Below, one piece after another: positions 35,213 through 46,118 of a stretch of DNA of 60,000 nt. This DNA comes from Symsagittifera roscoffensis (taxonomy: Eukaryota > Xenacoelomorpha > Acoela > Convolutidae). The translations under genes and the position numbers were made by a program. Under the pieces are notes generated by a model. It worked only from the letters and a program-made list of their open reading frames with translations, made no database searches and was not told the origin of the DNA. The stretch is taken from contig NC_087070.1 of the NCBI RefSeq assembly GCF_963678635.1, forward strand, positions 40,040,397-40,100,396, written 5' to 3'. Position 1 is the stretch's first letter, and every line of letters starts with the position of its first letter.

Positions 35213-35283
35213 TCTTTTTCGTCAGGAATGAAATGCTTGCAAGTTTTCATCTTGAATAGAGTTTCTATTGGTTTCTTTGGCTT
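35213..35283 (-). CDS. TRPM-family channel, short N-terminal exon (KTCKHFIPDEK)
   Basis: The acceptor TTTTGTTTTAG precedes 35283 and the consensus donor GTAAGT follows 35213. The 71-base exon enters in phase 0 and leaves two bases (GA) that become Asp with the first base of exon 12394-12568. The join reads KTCKHFIPDEKD-PSTCKCKR, matching the TRPM N-terminal pattern 'C.hIIP..kDp..C.Cg'. Phase and motif agreement across a 22.6-kb intron is good evidence that the exons belong together. Confidence 0.88.
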
Positions 35284-35556
35284 CTAAAACAAAACAATAG
35301 GAAATATTAGAAGCTGTTTTCGAGAAAAAAGCTGACTTCCGTGAGCCAAAACACTAATTTTAAGCCGAGAGCACGCGCCAAAAATGTAATGATACTTGTA
35401 GGTCTCAAAAAACGTTTTGCTCAATTTTGCAACGATTTGCATGCGGTGCAAGATATTGTTGTCAAAATAGGGTTTTTTTGGTGTTTTTAGGGTCTAGTTT
35501 AGGGTCTCTTAGCACCATTTTCAGTAAGTTCACTAGCGGTCAAGTTTAAAACTCAC

Positions 35557-35866
35557 TCTGCTAGCTTGTCTTCCAATACCTCCGAACAGATTTTCTTCAG
35601 CTATTTTTTCATTCCACTTTCCATTCAGCTCTATCTTAAACTCTCGGGGTCTCCCACATGGGAATTCCAGGCGTTTCGGCCGTCGCGGTCTTAGGGGAAT
35701 GACGTCACTATTCTTCGCAACTGTGGAAGACCCTGGATTGTCCTGGATGTTAACCATTACGTCAGTCGGGTCCGCGGCTGTTGTCGGGCGCGGTGGTAGA
35801 AGGGGGTCTGCGGACGATGCTGATACTTGAGTCTGGACGTGCGAGTTATCCGGCGATACCTCTGGG
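35557..35866 (-). CDS. TRPM gene, proline-rich exon before the conserved region
   Basis: The acceptor CCTTTGTAG precedes 35866 and the donor CAGA|GTGAGT follows 35557. The 310-base exon encodes 103 residues and leaves in phase 0, compatible with the next exon 273 bases away. The sequence is low-complexity and hydrophilic (SADPLLPPRPTTAADPTD, then a basic RPRRPKRLEFP), with no known domain; it resembles a disordered cytoplasmic N-terminal extension. It is markedly G/C-richer than its surroundings. Membership in the TRPM gene rests on strand, distance and phase, not on similarity. The start codon is upstream and not found. Confidence 0.75.
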
Positions 35867-35869
35867 CTA

Positions 35870-37000
35870 CAAAGGTAAAAATTCAAACCAGAATTCTATT
35901 TTATTTTCAACCTATTGATCATTTTTTGCTATTGCCTTTGAAAAATCAGCTCAAATTTTCTGATTCATTTCATAATTATTGGTGTTAGTTCATTATACGC
36001 TGGATTTTTCGAAACTGATAATTGAGTGGAATTTGAACAATATAAACTGACAAACCTTTGATTGTTGTTGCTCATATTTGATGACTGTTACTCGTCGAAA
36101 GAGTATGGCCAATTAGTTTTGATTTTGTAGAAGTTGCATAAATTCTTTTGACCTTTTGAGGTAGTCGACAGTTTATCAACTAAATAATAAAATTGGAACC
36201 ATCGAAACAAATGTTCTGATATTTTACATTATAAGGTAGAGCCAGAAATCTGGAAAGGATCTATAATTTCTAGCGAGCCTCGCTTTCGAGTAAAGTATTA
36301 CGTTGCTGGTAATCCACACTTCAAATTGAGCTCTAACACAGGGTTGTATAAAACATATAAGTGGGTAAATTCGATATTTGAATAGCAAACTCTGCAAATG
36401 TTTGCTGGTTATCTACAGGTCTTTGCTTAAACCTGTATGTTGAATATTTCCTGATAGACAACCAAAGGCTTTGTTATATTTTCTTCTGCTAACCTATAAG
36501 ACCGTATAGGGTCTCAAAATTGTATGAGGTTTCATAAAAGTTGTTTGAATGGAATCAACGGGTTGACACCACCTTGATTTTGCTAAAATAAGACTCTTCT
36601 TTCACCAGTAAATATCTTAAGGTTTCTCACTTTAACGCAAACTGTTTGAGCAAAATGGTCTATGTATACGAATAAGAAACTTATGAATGTAAACACTGGT
36701 GCAAATGGGAATAACTAGAAGTAAAAAAAGTAATAGAAGAACTGCAAAAAATATACAGATTACAGGCGCCGATTTAAAAAATTTAATTTCTAATTAAGTT
36801 TTTTTAAATGCATTTTTTTTTCAAATTTAACAATCTATAACTTCAATTAACTTCAACAATCCTTTCATTCAATTCAGTAGAAAGTAGTTTGACGAGTCAG
36901 ATTTGCTTGGTCTGTTTCTAACTTTTTCAGTCAGATTTGCTTAGTCTGCTAGTAAACCAATTTTCAATTTGGCCATAAAAACCAAAATTTTGTTTTTATA
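35870..37000. other. Upstream TRPM intron or 5' region, nothing recognised
   Basis: Must hold at least part of an intron, because exon 35557-35866 begins with an acceptor. No upstream exon was recognised. Confidence 0.45.
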
Positions 37001-37010
37001 TAGGCCAGCA

Positions 37011-37364
37011 GGAGGCCGAGCAATCAGCAGAATGGTCCAAGTGCAGAGTCGGTTCAAGAGCAAAAAAAAACAGAAAAATTTTGACTTATATTGGTTTATA
37101 CGGGCTATTTCATAAAACAATTATTAGAATCGTCAAAAAATACCAAGAAATCGAATAAATTATGCATGAATTGACTAATTTTATTAAGTTTTTTTATTAC
37201 ATTTTTTAAAAAGTTCTTGATTAAATTACTGAAATTATGCATAAAATGTTCGTTGCGTTGGTATTATTGACATTTCTGATAATTAATTTACCGATTAGCT
37301 TATAAACGTTGATATTTTTCTGTTTTGCTGCTCTTGGACCATTCTGCTTATTGACTGGCCACCA
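37011..37364. mobile_element. Inverted-repeat MITE (family D), copy 1, with GGCCAGCAG flanks
   Basis: The left side reads AGCAGAATGGTCCAAG..AGCAAAA..CAGAAAAA; the right side carries its reverse complement (TTTTTCTGTTTTGCTGCTC then TTGGACCATTCTGCT). GGCCAGCAG is repeated directly at 37003-37011 and 37365-37373, probably an 8-9 bp target duplication. A second, shorter copy lies near 39948-40155. Confidence 0.75.
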
Positions 37365-37601
37365 GGCCAGCAGTATAACTTATACTGTCATTTTTATGCA
37401 ACGTTTACCGTACCATGCTAGCCACTGAAAAACTCTGCTCTTAGATGTGATCTGAATCATATAACGATGGAGTTTTATTTTAACTTAAAGAGCGAACACT
37501 TTAATTTGACTGAGAACATCTTCATTGTATAGCTCAGAGTCGCAGCAAAAACGCCATGGCGACAACAAAATGACAGCGGTTTTGAGGGGGAAACAAGTTA
37601 C

Positions 37602-38052
37602 GGGTCTTATGCACTAAACGGCCCAATTTCCTTATTTCTACATCTATTTCCTTATTTCTACGGCCCAATTCATCTCTTGAACTGAAATTATTGTGGATGA
37701 ATTTGATTGGCTAATTAGCCAATCTAGTTCCATCGACATTTTCTGCCATTTCAATTGAAATTTCAAGCAGACAAAACTATTAGCCGAAATGGTAATGAAA
37801 ATTGAATTTTGTTTTGTCAAGCCATTTTACTGAATTTTGCTTGTCTGGGCAAGGTTTCACAGGTGATTCAAAATTAATTTGATAATTTGACTCAAAATTC
37901 CACCTTTTCGACAATTTCGGCTAATATTTTTATCTACTAGAAAAGTTGTAACTTGAATTTGATTGGCTAAAATTACCCAATCAAATTTGATCGAATAATT
38001 TCCAGCTTACGATGTAGAAAAATTGATTTTGGCCGTTTAGTGCATAAGACCC
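37602..38052. mobile_element. hAT-like MITE, 451 bp, perfect 22-bp inverted ends and 8-bp target duplication
   Basis: Begins GGGTCTTATGCACTAAAC and ends with its exact reverse complement; pairing is perfect over 22 bases. CAAGTTAC flanks it directly at 37594-37601 and 38053-38060. The intact flanks and ends indicate a fairly recent insertion. No coding sequence inside; CCAATCAAATT-type motifs recur internally. Confidence 0.93.
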
Positions 38053-38060
38053 CAAGTTAC

Positions 38061-38607
38061 TCCAAAAGAAACCAAAAAAAACCTAGGATATTCGGATAAC
38101 GAATTTTTGAGCTCTTCCAAATCACTATTATGATCTTCTTTGGCCAATTTTTTTGCGCCGTTGGCTTTTTAGGCACTTTTTTTTGAACGCGCAGCCCCCC
38201 TGCAATTAAAGATATATTGGCCCGACGGGTCGGTCAGCCGCAGACAATTTAGGTTCGGTCAGTCAAACATAGATGTCTTAAAACAGTACCGAAGGAAGAC
38301 ACTTTCGGTCAGCAAGGGGTCGAATCCTTGACGGAAGGACGTCCGTCTCCCCTAAATCCGCTACTGGTCCAAACCATTTTGAGCCACCGAAAAAACCTCG
38401 TATGATGCAAGCATCTGTGGCATCAGAGACATGGGGTGGTTTTCAGGAACCTCTCTAATCAAGTACCTAGTAAAGAATAACCACCGCTTTTAAGAACTAA
38501 TTCTTCGCAATTGTTTAATATTGCAATGATAGATAATAACCATGGTTAACCATTGCAATGCGGCCTTAAAAAATCAATGCAAGGGTTAAACAATGCAATG
38601 CGGTTAA
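38061..38607. other. Decayed MITE fragment and CAATGC-rich sequence
   Basis: 38218-38365 resembles the family C body (GGGTCGGTCAGCC, AGGGGTCGAATCC, CCCCTAAATCCGCTAC). 38500-38605 is rich in short CAATGCAATGCGG and TTAACCATTGC motifs. No gene. Confidence 0.4.
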
Positions 38608-38616
38608 GCATATGCG

Positions 38617-39366
38617 CAGGGGGCGGATCTAGGATTTTCAAAAATTTTGTCAAACTTTTTTATAGGTTGACCAAATTGATTTTGTGAGCTCTCCCAAAGC
38701 ACAAAAAAGACCAGGGGCGGATTTGGGGGGGGGGGGGGGGGGGTGGCGGACGCCCCCCCCCCCCCCTCAGGGATTCGACCCCCTGCCGACCCAAAGGGTC
38801 CCCCCTTTGATACTTTTTCAGAAATCCATTTTTAATTTTTGGCGGACCGACCCTAAAATTTTTCTAAAGGCGCCTTTGGCGCCAATATATACTAACTTTG
38901 AGGGGGAGCGCGCGCCAAAAAAAAACGCATGTCTAAATTTTTCAAAAAGTGCCCAAAAACGGCTTTTTTGACGGTTTTTTCAAAAATTTGCCTGCGGCGC
39001 AGAACATTTTGCCAAAATAGGCGCAAAACAGTGCTTTGGGAGAGCTCGAAAAATCAATTTGGTCGACCTAAAAAAAAAAAGGTCGTCAAAATTTTGGAAA
39101 ATTTTTCGAAAATCCGCCCCCCCCCCCCCTCGAGAAAATCCTAGATCCGCCCCTGAAAAAGACCCCCGGTTTAGGTCATATTTCCTGCTCTTTTTAGGCC
39201 CTTTTTGAAAAATAATGACCAAAAAGTTTCATTTTTTTGGCGCGCGCTTGGTGCCTTTAGAAAAATTTAAGGGTCCGTCAGCCAAAAATGGATATCTCAA
39301 ATTAATGCAAAGGGGGACCCTATGCGTCAACAAGGAGTCGACCCCCCCCCCCCTAAATGCACTGAT
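38617..39366. mobile_element. Family C MITE, outer copy interrupted by a second copy
   Basis: Begins CAGGGGGCGGATCTAGGAT. Its body is interrupted at 38712 by another family member and resumes at 39164 (GCGCGCGCTTGGTGCC, GGGTCCGTCAGCC, AGTCGACCCC). GCATATGCG flanks the whole at 38608-38616 and 39367-39375, a probable target duplication. Confidence 0.75.
38712..39155. mobile_element. Family C MITE, inner copy, 444 bp, 8-bp target duplication
   Basis: Begins CAGGGGCGGATTTGGGG and ends GATCCGCCCCTG. AAAAAGAC flanks it directly at 38704-38711 and 39156-39163. It lies inside the outer family C copy, so it is the younger insertion. Long C and G runs (near 38726-38766 and 39117-39129) are part of the element and may be sequencing-error-prone. 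Short frames here that read GADLGFSRGGG are translations of the MITE end, not genes. Confidence 0.9.
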
Positions 39367-39375
39367 GCATATGCG

Positions 39376-40357
39376 GATTTTTTCTACCTAGCAGCAAAAT
39401 TCCATTACCTTTTACAATACTGATGAAAATAGTAACAAAGCTCTTTGGCGATAAAGGAAGTGCAAAACGGTTTGTTCGCGCTGAAAAATGAAGAAGTCTA
39501 AACTTGCTGGTGTATATATTTTTTATGTTTTCCTTATAATTCCACTTGAAAGAGTGTCAATAAATCAGCCGAAACAAAAACGATCCGAAAATGGGCTAGA
39601 GTACATAAGCCAGCCGATAGTTAAAGTCACTCAAATTAAAGTGGGCACAATTTCAAGTTATATGAGTATAATAGTACTCTTTTGACAGTTTTTTCAACTA
39701 AATTCAGACGGTAGCTGGTATATTAATGTTGCACTTTGGCTTGTTTTTACATCACCAATTTGAAAAGCTCTAACTGAAACAGTTCAAAATGGGAAAACTG
39801 CGTGGTCGTACTCGCTGCATTTACCATTTTGAAGGCATTATATTTCCATACAACACATAAGAATGTGGATTGATAAGGAAAGTTTAAGACCATTGCGTAG
39901 GGTTCCAATCTGATCAAAAAAATTGGCATTCCTTGCGTTTATTTATTGGTTGCCAGTCAAAGAGCAGAATGGTCTGAGGGCAGAAAGGGTCTAAGGGCAG
40001 AAAAGCAGACAAATATTACTGAAATACAGTCAATTCATTTATAATCTAATCATTTCTTTGGTAATACTGACAATTCTAATACTAGTTTTACCGATTAGTT
40101 TATAAAAATTAATGTCTTTTTGTTTTTCTGATCTTGGACCCTTTGTTTTACGTTATACCTCTAGTATGGAAAAAGAAAATTCAATTTCTTTCCTCATCGA
40201 TTGTCCATTTGCGGCAGAAGAGTGTCGCACGACTACGTAGCTAACTAATAGAACTTCAGCTTCTTCCTGTCTTCAGTCTCAACGGACTGCTTCCACGGAG
40301 CCGAACACTCGAATATCCGAACAAGTTTTTTTGTCCGAATAGCTGTAATTTTGATGA
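39376..40357. other. AT-rich sequence with a partial family D MITE
   Basis: 39948-40155 carries AGCAGAATGGTC on the left and CTTGGACCCTTTG on the right, a decayed second copy of the 37011-37364 element. Nothing else recognised. Confidence 0.45.
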
Positions 40358-41265
40358 ATTCCCATAGGTCCCAATATTCATAGCTCCCAAAATAAAAAAT
40401 CAGTCGCATAAGTCCCAAAATTTATCTTCTTGAGTTCTGATTGGTTGAAATTTGAGCCAACGAAATTATGGATTTATTGTTTACTGTTCAAGCAGCATAA
40501 ACTCAAGCTGCATAATAGTGACCGCGGCAGCCGCTCCAGCATGTTGCAAGCTTGCCACCAAAGGGTAGGAGTCTATACAAAATTTAGAGCCGGCTATCGC
40601 CGCGAAGCTTAAATCGAGACTCGGCTAATTTAGTCTTTTGACCAATTGAAATTATTTGGGACTTATGCGACTGCTTTTTGTTCCAACTTTCGATACGAAA
40701 GTAATAGAAAATTTGTGCTCGGGGTGGGTTTTTTTTTCTTCAGACAAATTTCGACTTTTTAACTAGTCAATTTTGATGGAATGTTTTCATATCATTCAAA
40801 AAGTATTGTTGCCCTGAGCTCAAATTTGAAAAAATATTTCACCTGTGATCATTTTTCGTAAAGTTATGGGGGTTTAAAGATTGCCATTTTGATCAATTTG
40901 GGACAATTAACGCGCGATATATTTCGCGCTATTAACGCGTAAGCGGAGATTTAATTCATCCTAGAAATCGTTCCAAATTGGTTGAAAGAAGCTTATTTGC
41001 CATAATTGATTTGTTACAAGGAACAAAATCTATCATTTGTACTTTATATGGCGTGTGGGGGGGGATGATTTTCATTTAAAAAAATTCAAATTTTGGAAAA
41101 AAAATTCATTTTATTTTATTACGTTTAATTTTTTTATGTAATTACTGCTCCATAAACCTTGAAAGGCAGTCGGAATATTCAAGGCTTCGCCCTGATACGA
41201 GTAGTCTTGTTTATTTTGGGACCTATGGAACTGATTTTTCATTTTGGGACCTATGAATATGAATA
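40358..41265. mobile_element. Inverted-repeat element with CATAGGTCCCAAAAT ends
   Basis: The sequence at 40358-40405 (CATAGGTCCCAATATTCATAG, CCCAAAATAAAAAATCAGT) is the near reverse complement of 41213-41265. The inside holds a second inverted element (40401-40673) and a reversed copy of repeat family A, so this is a nest rather than one simple transposon. Confidence 0.6.
40401..40673. mobile_element. Small MITE with 19-bp perfect inverted ends
   Basis: CAGTCGCATAAGTCCCAAA at 40401-40419 is exactly inverted at 40655-40673. Length 273 bp. The G/C-rich middle (near 40520-40600) carries a short frame without recognisable motifs. The 2.1-kb tandem duplication begins one base after its right end. 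Confidence 0.75.
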
Positions 41266-42768
41266 CGCACCGTAATTTTAAATTAGGCCAGAAATTAAAC
41301 CACAAATAAAGTTTTGGCAAGTTGTGCATCGATTAGTTAGCATTAAATTGTTTTCGAATAATAATCAAGACTGCTCGTATCAGGAAGAAGCCCTGAATGT
41401 TCCGACTGCCTTTCAGTGTCTATTGAGCCGTAATAACATAGAACAAATTAAATGTAATAAAATAATTAAATGCATTTTTTTTAATTAAAATTTTTGTGAA
41501 AATCATCCCCCCACGCCATAAAAAGTACAAAGAGATAGACTTCGCTCTCATTAACAAATCAATTAAGCAAATAAGCTTCCTTTAACGAATTTGGAACAAT
41601 TTCGAAGATGGATTAAATCTCCGCTTAAGCGTTAATAGCGCGAAATATAAAGCGCGGTCGTTGTCACAAATTGGCCAAAATGGCAATCTTTAAGCCCTCA
41701 TAACTTTGCGAAAAATAATCACAGGTGAAGTATCTTTTTCAAATATAAGCTCAGAACAACAGTACCTTTCGAATGATACAGAAAAGGTTCTGTCAAAAAT
41801 GGCTAGTTATAAAGTCGAAATTTGTCTGAAGAAAAAAAACCACCCGAGCACAAATAGTCCGTTACTTTTGTTAAGAAAGTCGGAACAATAAGCTGGAATA
41901 ATGCGTGGAAACAATGTTAAAGTGTTTTATTATAACTTTTATTGGCCAAATTGGTGTTCTCAAAAATTGATCGCAAAAGAAACAAGACTGCTCGTATCAG
42001 AGTGAAGCCCTGAAAGTTCTGACTGCCTTTTAAGGTCTAAGGAGCCGTAATAACATGAAAAAAAAAGTAATAAATAACAACGAAACTTTTTTTTCAATAA
42101 AAATTGAGATTTTTTTGTTGAAATCATCCCCCCACACGCCATATAAAAAACAAAAAGATAGATTTTGCTCCTAGTAACAACAAGACCGTTCGTATATCAG
42201 AGCAGCGCCCTGAATGTTCCTACTGCCCCTAAACCCATATCGAATAGTTTTTGGGAAAAGAAAATATTGGAAAACTATAAATTTGGACAAAATCTAAGAA
42301 CAAGTGTGAAAATTATTACTACCAATTAGCTCGTTTCGAGTCAATTTTGGAACAATTTCCTTGAGCAGTTTTATTTGCCACGCAGTTTTATTTTCCTTGA
42401 GTTACGGTTTCAGGATTCAGGATTAAATCTACAAAACGCGCATAAATTAGTCCAGAGCGTCCAGAGCATGGTCTAATTGGCAATTTTTCAAACTCCCAAA
42501 ATTTGCAAAACTTTGCGGTGCGTATGGTCAATCCAAATTTCTAAATTAATTCACTCGCATGCTGTTTCAGAATTTCAGAAATAACGCAAATATAAATGGG
42601 TCACTTTTTTTAAAAGCTATCAGCAATTTTCAAGAAAGCCATGCTAAATTTAACCTTTCCCACAAAAACGATTTAGAAAGTTATAAGAAACCCAATATAA
42701 AAAATTACTGTCAAGCTAGTTGTGAAAAAACGCCAAGACAACAGAATTAAAATTAGCATCGAAAAATT
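40675..42768. repeat. 2.1-kb tandem duplication, copy 1
   Basis: Repeated as 42774-44808. Corresponding points are 2036 bp apart over most of the length, and I saw almost no differences in the stretches compared: frames of 72, 61, 60 and 63 codons are identical in both copies. Copy 1 contains about 63 extra bases near 40873-40935, a near-palindromic ATTAACGCGCG..CGCGCTATTAA block. It is built from family A repeats in both orientations; no gene. Confidence 0.95.
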
Positions 42769-42773
42769 TTTGT

Positions 42774-44808
42774 TTTTTGTTCCAACTTTCGATACGAAAG
42801 TAATAGAAAATTTGTGCTCGGGTGGGTTTTTTTTTCTTCAGACAAATTTCGACTTTTTAACTAGTCAATTTTGATGGAATGTTTTCATATCATTCAAAAA
42901 GTATTGTTGCCCTGAGCTCAAATTTGAACAAATATTTCACCTGTGATCATTTTTCGTAAAGTTATGGGGGTACGCGTAAGCGGAGATTTAATTCATCCTA
43001 GAAATCGTTCCAAATTGGTTGAAAGAAGCTTATTTGCCATAATTGATTTGTTACAAGGAACAAAATCTATCATTTGTACTTTATATGGCGTGTGGGGGGG
43101 ATGATTTTCATTTAAAAAAATTCAAATTTTGGAAAAAAAATTCATTTTATTTTATTACGTTTAATTTTTTTATGTAATTACTGCTCCATAAACCTTGAAA
43201 GGCAGTCGGAATATTCAAGGCTTCGCCCTGATACGAGTAGTCTTGTTTATTTTGGGACCTATGGAACTGATTTTTCATTTTGGGACCTATGAATATGAAT
43301 ACGCACCGTAATTTTAAATTAGGCCAGAAATTAAACCACAAATAAAGTTTTGGCAAGTTGTGCATCGATTAGTTAGCATTAAATTGTTTTCGAATAATAA
43401 TCAAGACTGCTCGTATCAGGAAGAAGCCCTGAATGTTCCGACTGCCTTTCAGTGTCTATTGAGCCGTAATAACATAGAACAAATTAAATGTAATAAAATA
43501 ATTAAATGCATTTTTTTTAATTAAAATTTTTGTGAAAATCATCCCCCCACGCCATAAAAAGTACAAAGAGATAGACTTCGCTCTCATTAACAAATCAATT
43601 AAGCAAATAAGCTTCCTTTAACGAATTTGGAACAATTTCGAAGATGGATTAAATCTCCGCTTAAGCGTTAATAGCGCGAAATATAAAGCGCGGTCGTTGT
43701 CACAAATTGGCCAAAATGGCAATCTTTAAGCCCTCATAACTTTGCGAAAAATAATCACAGGTGAAGTATCTTTTTCAAATATAAGCTCAGAACAACAGTA
43801 CCTTTCGAATGATACAGAAAAGGTTCTGTCAAAAATGGCTAGTTATAAAGTCGAAATTTGTCTGAAGAAAAAAAACCACCCGAGCACAAATAGTCCGTTA
43901 CTTTTGTTAAGAAAGTCGGAACAATAAGCTGGAATAATGCGTGGAAACAATGTTAAAGTGTTTTATTATAACTTTTATTGGCCAAATTGGTGTTCTCAAA
44001 AATTGATCGCAAAAGAAACAAGACTGCTCGTATCAGAGTGAAGCCCTGAAAGTTCTGACTGCCTTTTAAGGTCTAAGGAGCCGTAATAACATGAAAAAAA
44101 AAGTAATAAATAACAACGAAACTTTTTTTTCAATAAAAATTGAGATTTTTTTGTTGAAATCATCCCCCCACACGCCATATAAAAAACAAAAAGATAGATT
44201 TTGCTCCTAGTAACAACAAGACCGTTCGTATATCAGAGCAGCGCCCTGAATGTTCCTACTGCCCCTAAACCCATATCGAATAGTTTTTGGGAAAAGAAAA
44301 TATTGGAAAACTATAAATTTGGACAAAATCTAAGAACAAGTGTGAAAATTATTACTACCAATTAGCTCGTTTCGAGTCAATTTTGGAACAATTTCCTTGA
44401 GCAGTTTTATTTGCCACGCAGTTTTATTTTCCTTGAGTTACGGTTTCAGGATTCAGGATTAAATCTACAAAACGCGCATAAATTAGTCCAGAGCGTCCAG
44501 AGCATGGTCTAATTGGCAATTTTTCAAACTCCCAAAATTTGCAAAACTTTGCGGTGCGTATGGTCAATCCAAATTTCTAAATTAATTCACTCGCATGCTG
44601 TTTCAGAATTTCAGAAATAACGCAAATATAAATGGGTCACTTTTTTTAAAAGCTATCAGCAATTTTCAAGAAAGCCATGCTAAATTTAACCTTTCCCACA
44701 AAAACGATTTAGAAAGTTATAAGAAACCCAATATAAAAAATTACTGTCAAGCTAGTTGTGAAAAAACGCCAAGACAACAGAATTAAAATTAGCATCGAAA
44801 AATTTTTA
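42774..44808. repeat. 2.1-kb tandem duplication, copy 2
   Basis: Nearly identical to copy 1 but lacking the ~63-base near-palindrome (junction near 42968) and with small length changes in G runs. It ends 727 bases before the assembly gap. Confidence 0.95.
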
Positions 44809-45534
44809 CAAAGAGGCGAAGTTGCAATTCGCTTACACATGCAAAAATATGACCGATAACACTACTGGGAAAGACCGAATGAGTAAAACTTTGAATCTAC
44901 AAAAATTCTCAAGTGACGCCCGCCAATTATGACGCATAAGCAGTACCAGTCAATTTGAAAAAAAAATTAAATTTACCAACTAACATATCATTTCATAGAG
45001 CAGTCCATGGATCAGTAATAACATGAAAAAATTGAATGTAATAAAATTAAAATAAACTTTTTTTGAGATTTTTTGTAAAAATCACCCCCACACGCCATAT
45101 TAAGTACAAAGTGATAAATTTCGCTCCGAGTAATAAATCGATTATAGCAAATAAGCTTCTTCCTTCAACCAATTTGGAACGATTTGACGGATTAAATTTC
45201 CGCTTACACGTTAATAGCGCGTTGATTGTCCCAATTTGGCCAAAATGGCAACCTTTAAACCCCATAACTTTACAAAAAATGATAAAAGGTGAAAAATCAA
45301 ATTAAATTTGAGCTCAAGGCAGCAATACATATGAACGATGAAGAAAAAATCTTTAAAAAATGGCTAGTTAAAATGTCGAAATTTGTCTAAAGGAAAAAAC
45401 CACCCCGACTCAATTATTCTGTTACTTTCGTTAAAAAATTTGGAAAAACAAAACTGTTTGTATCAAGACGAAGCCCCGATTGGTCCGACTGCCATTTGAA
45501 GTTTATGAAGTCGTAAAGAAAACGAAAAAAAAAA
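44809..45534. repeat. Family A repeat copies running into the assembly gap
   Basis: About 45000-45440 is one family A copy (CACACGCCATATTAAGTAC, CCGCTTACACGTTAATAGCGC, CACCCCGACTC). A further copy starts near 45448 (CGAAGCCCCGATTGGTCCGACTGCC) and is cut by the Ns. The gap therefore sits inside a repeat. Confidence 0.75.
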
Positions 45535-45734
45535 NNNNNNNNNNNNNNNNNNNNNNNNNNNNNNNNNNNNNNNNNNNNNNNNNNNNNNNNNNNNNNNNNN
45601 NNNNNNNNNNNNNNNNNNNNNNNNNNNNNNNNNNNNNNNNNNNNNNNNNNNNNNNNNNNNNNNNNNNNNNNNNNNNNNNNNNNNNNNNNNNNNNNNNNNN
45701 NNNNNNNNNNNNNNNNNNNNNNNNNNNNNNNNNN
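45535..45734. other. Assembly gap, 200 Ns
   Basis: Exactly 200 Ns, a typical placeholder length, so the true size is unknown. It is flanked on the left by family A repeat and an A run. The unfound TM7 exon of the GPCR could lie in it. Confidence 0.99.
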
Positions 45735-45959
45735 CATAAATTTTCTCGATGCAATAATTAGCTGTTGTTTATCTTCTACAAAAACGGCAGCGTGTAAGAG
45801 CAACAGAGTTTTTTCAACCTAACAAAATGGTCGATTTTGGGGTTTATAACAGAAGTTTTTATAACAAAAAATAGTCACTAAACTCTGGGAAGTCCCTAAA
45901 ATCCGGGGAGTCGCTGGGAGTGTCTGGACATATAAGTCTGGGACTTCGACCCGGGGTAC

Positions 45960-46118
45960 CTTCTGGTATGAAGTTGTTATATTGTGGGGTGATGCCCGCC
46001 AGCAGTAGTACCACCGCTAGAGGGGACCACGTGACCACGAATGCGGCCAGGAGGGTGAGGAGAGAGAGCAGCAGCTGCCTCTGTTCCCGCCTTCGTTTCT
46101 CACTAGTCGCGCCACTCC
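45960..46118 (-). CDS. Class A GPCR, exon with TM6
   Basis: The acceptor TTCTTCTTTTGAG precedes 46118. The two leading bases complete a codon with the single base left by exon 46902-47020. The peptide begins SGATSEKRRREQRQLLLSLL and continues LAAFVVTWSPLAVVLLLAG. The basic stretch is the end of intracellular loop 3, and F-x-x-T-W-x-P is the TM6 'FxxCWxP' toggle-switch motif with Thr for Cys. It ends near PQYNNFIPE. The donor at 45959 (G|GTACCC) is weak; the frame stays open about 35 more residues if unused. Much G/C-richer than the flanks. Subfamily not assignable. Confidence 0.85.

Noticed and set aside
38684-39222. Frames of 71-95 codons with Gly- and Pro-rich peptides
   Set aside because: They are translations of the C/G runs and inverted ends of the family C MITEs, not genes.
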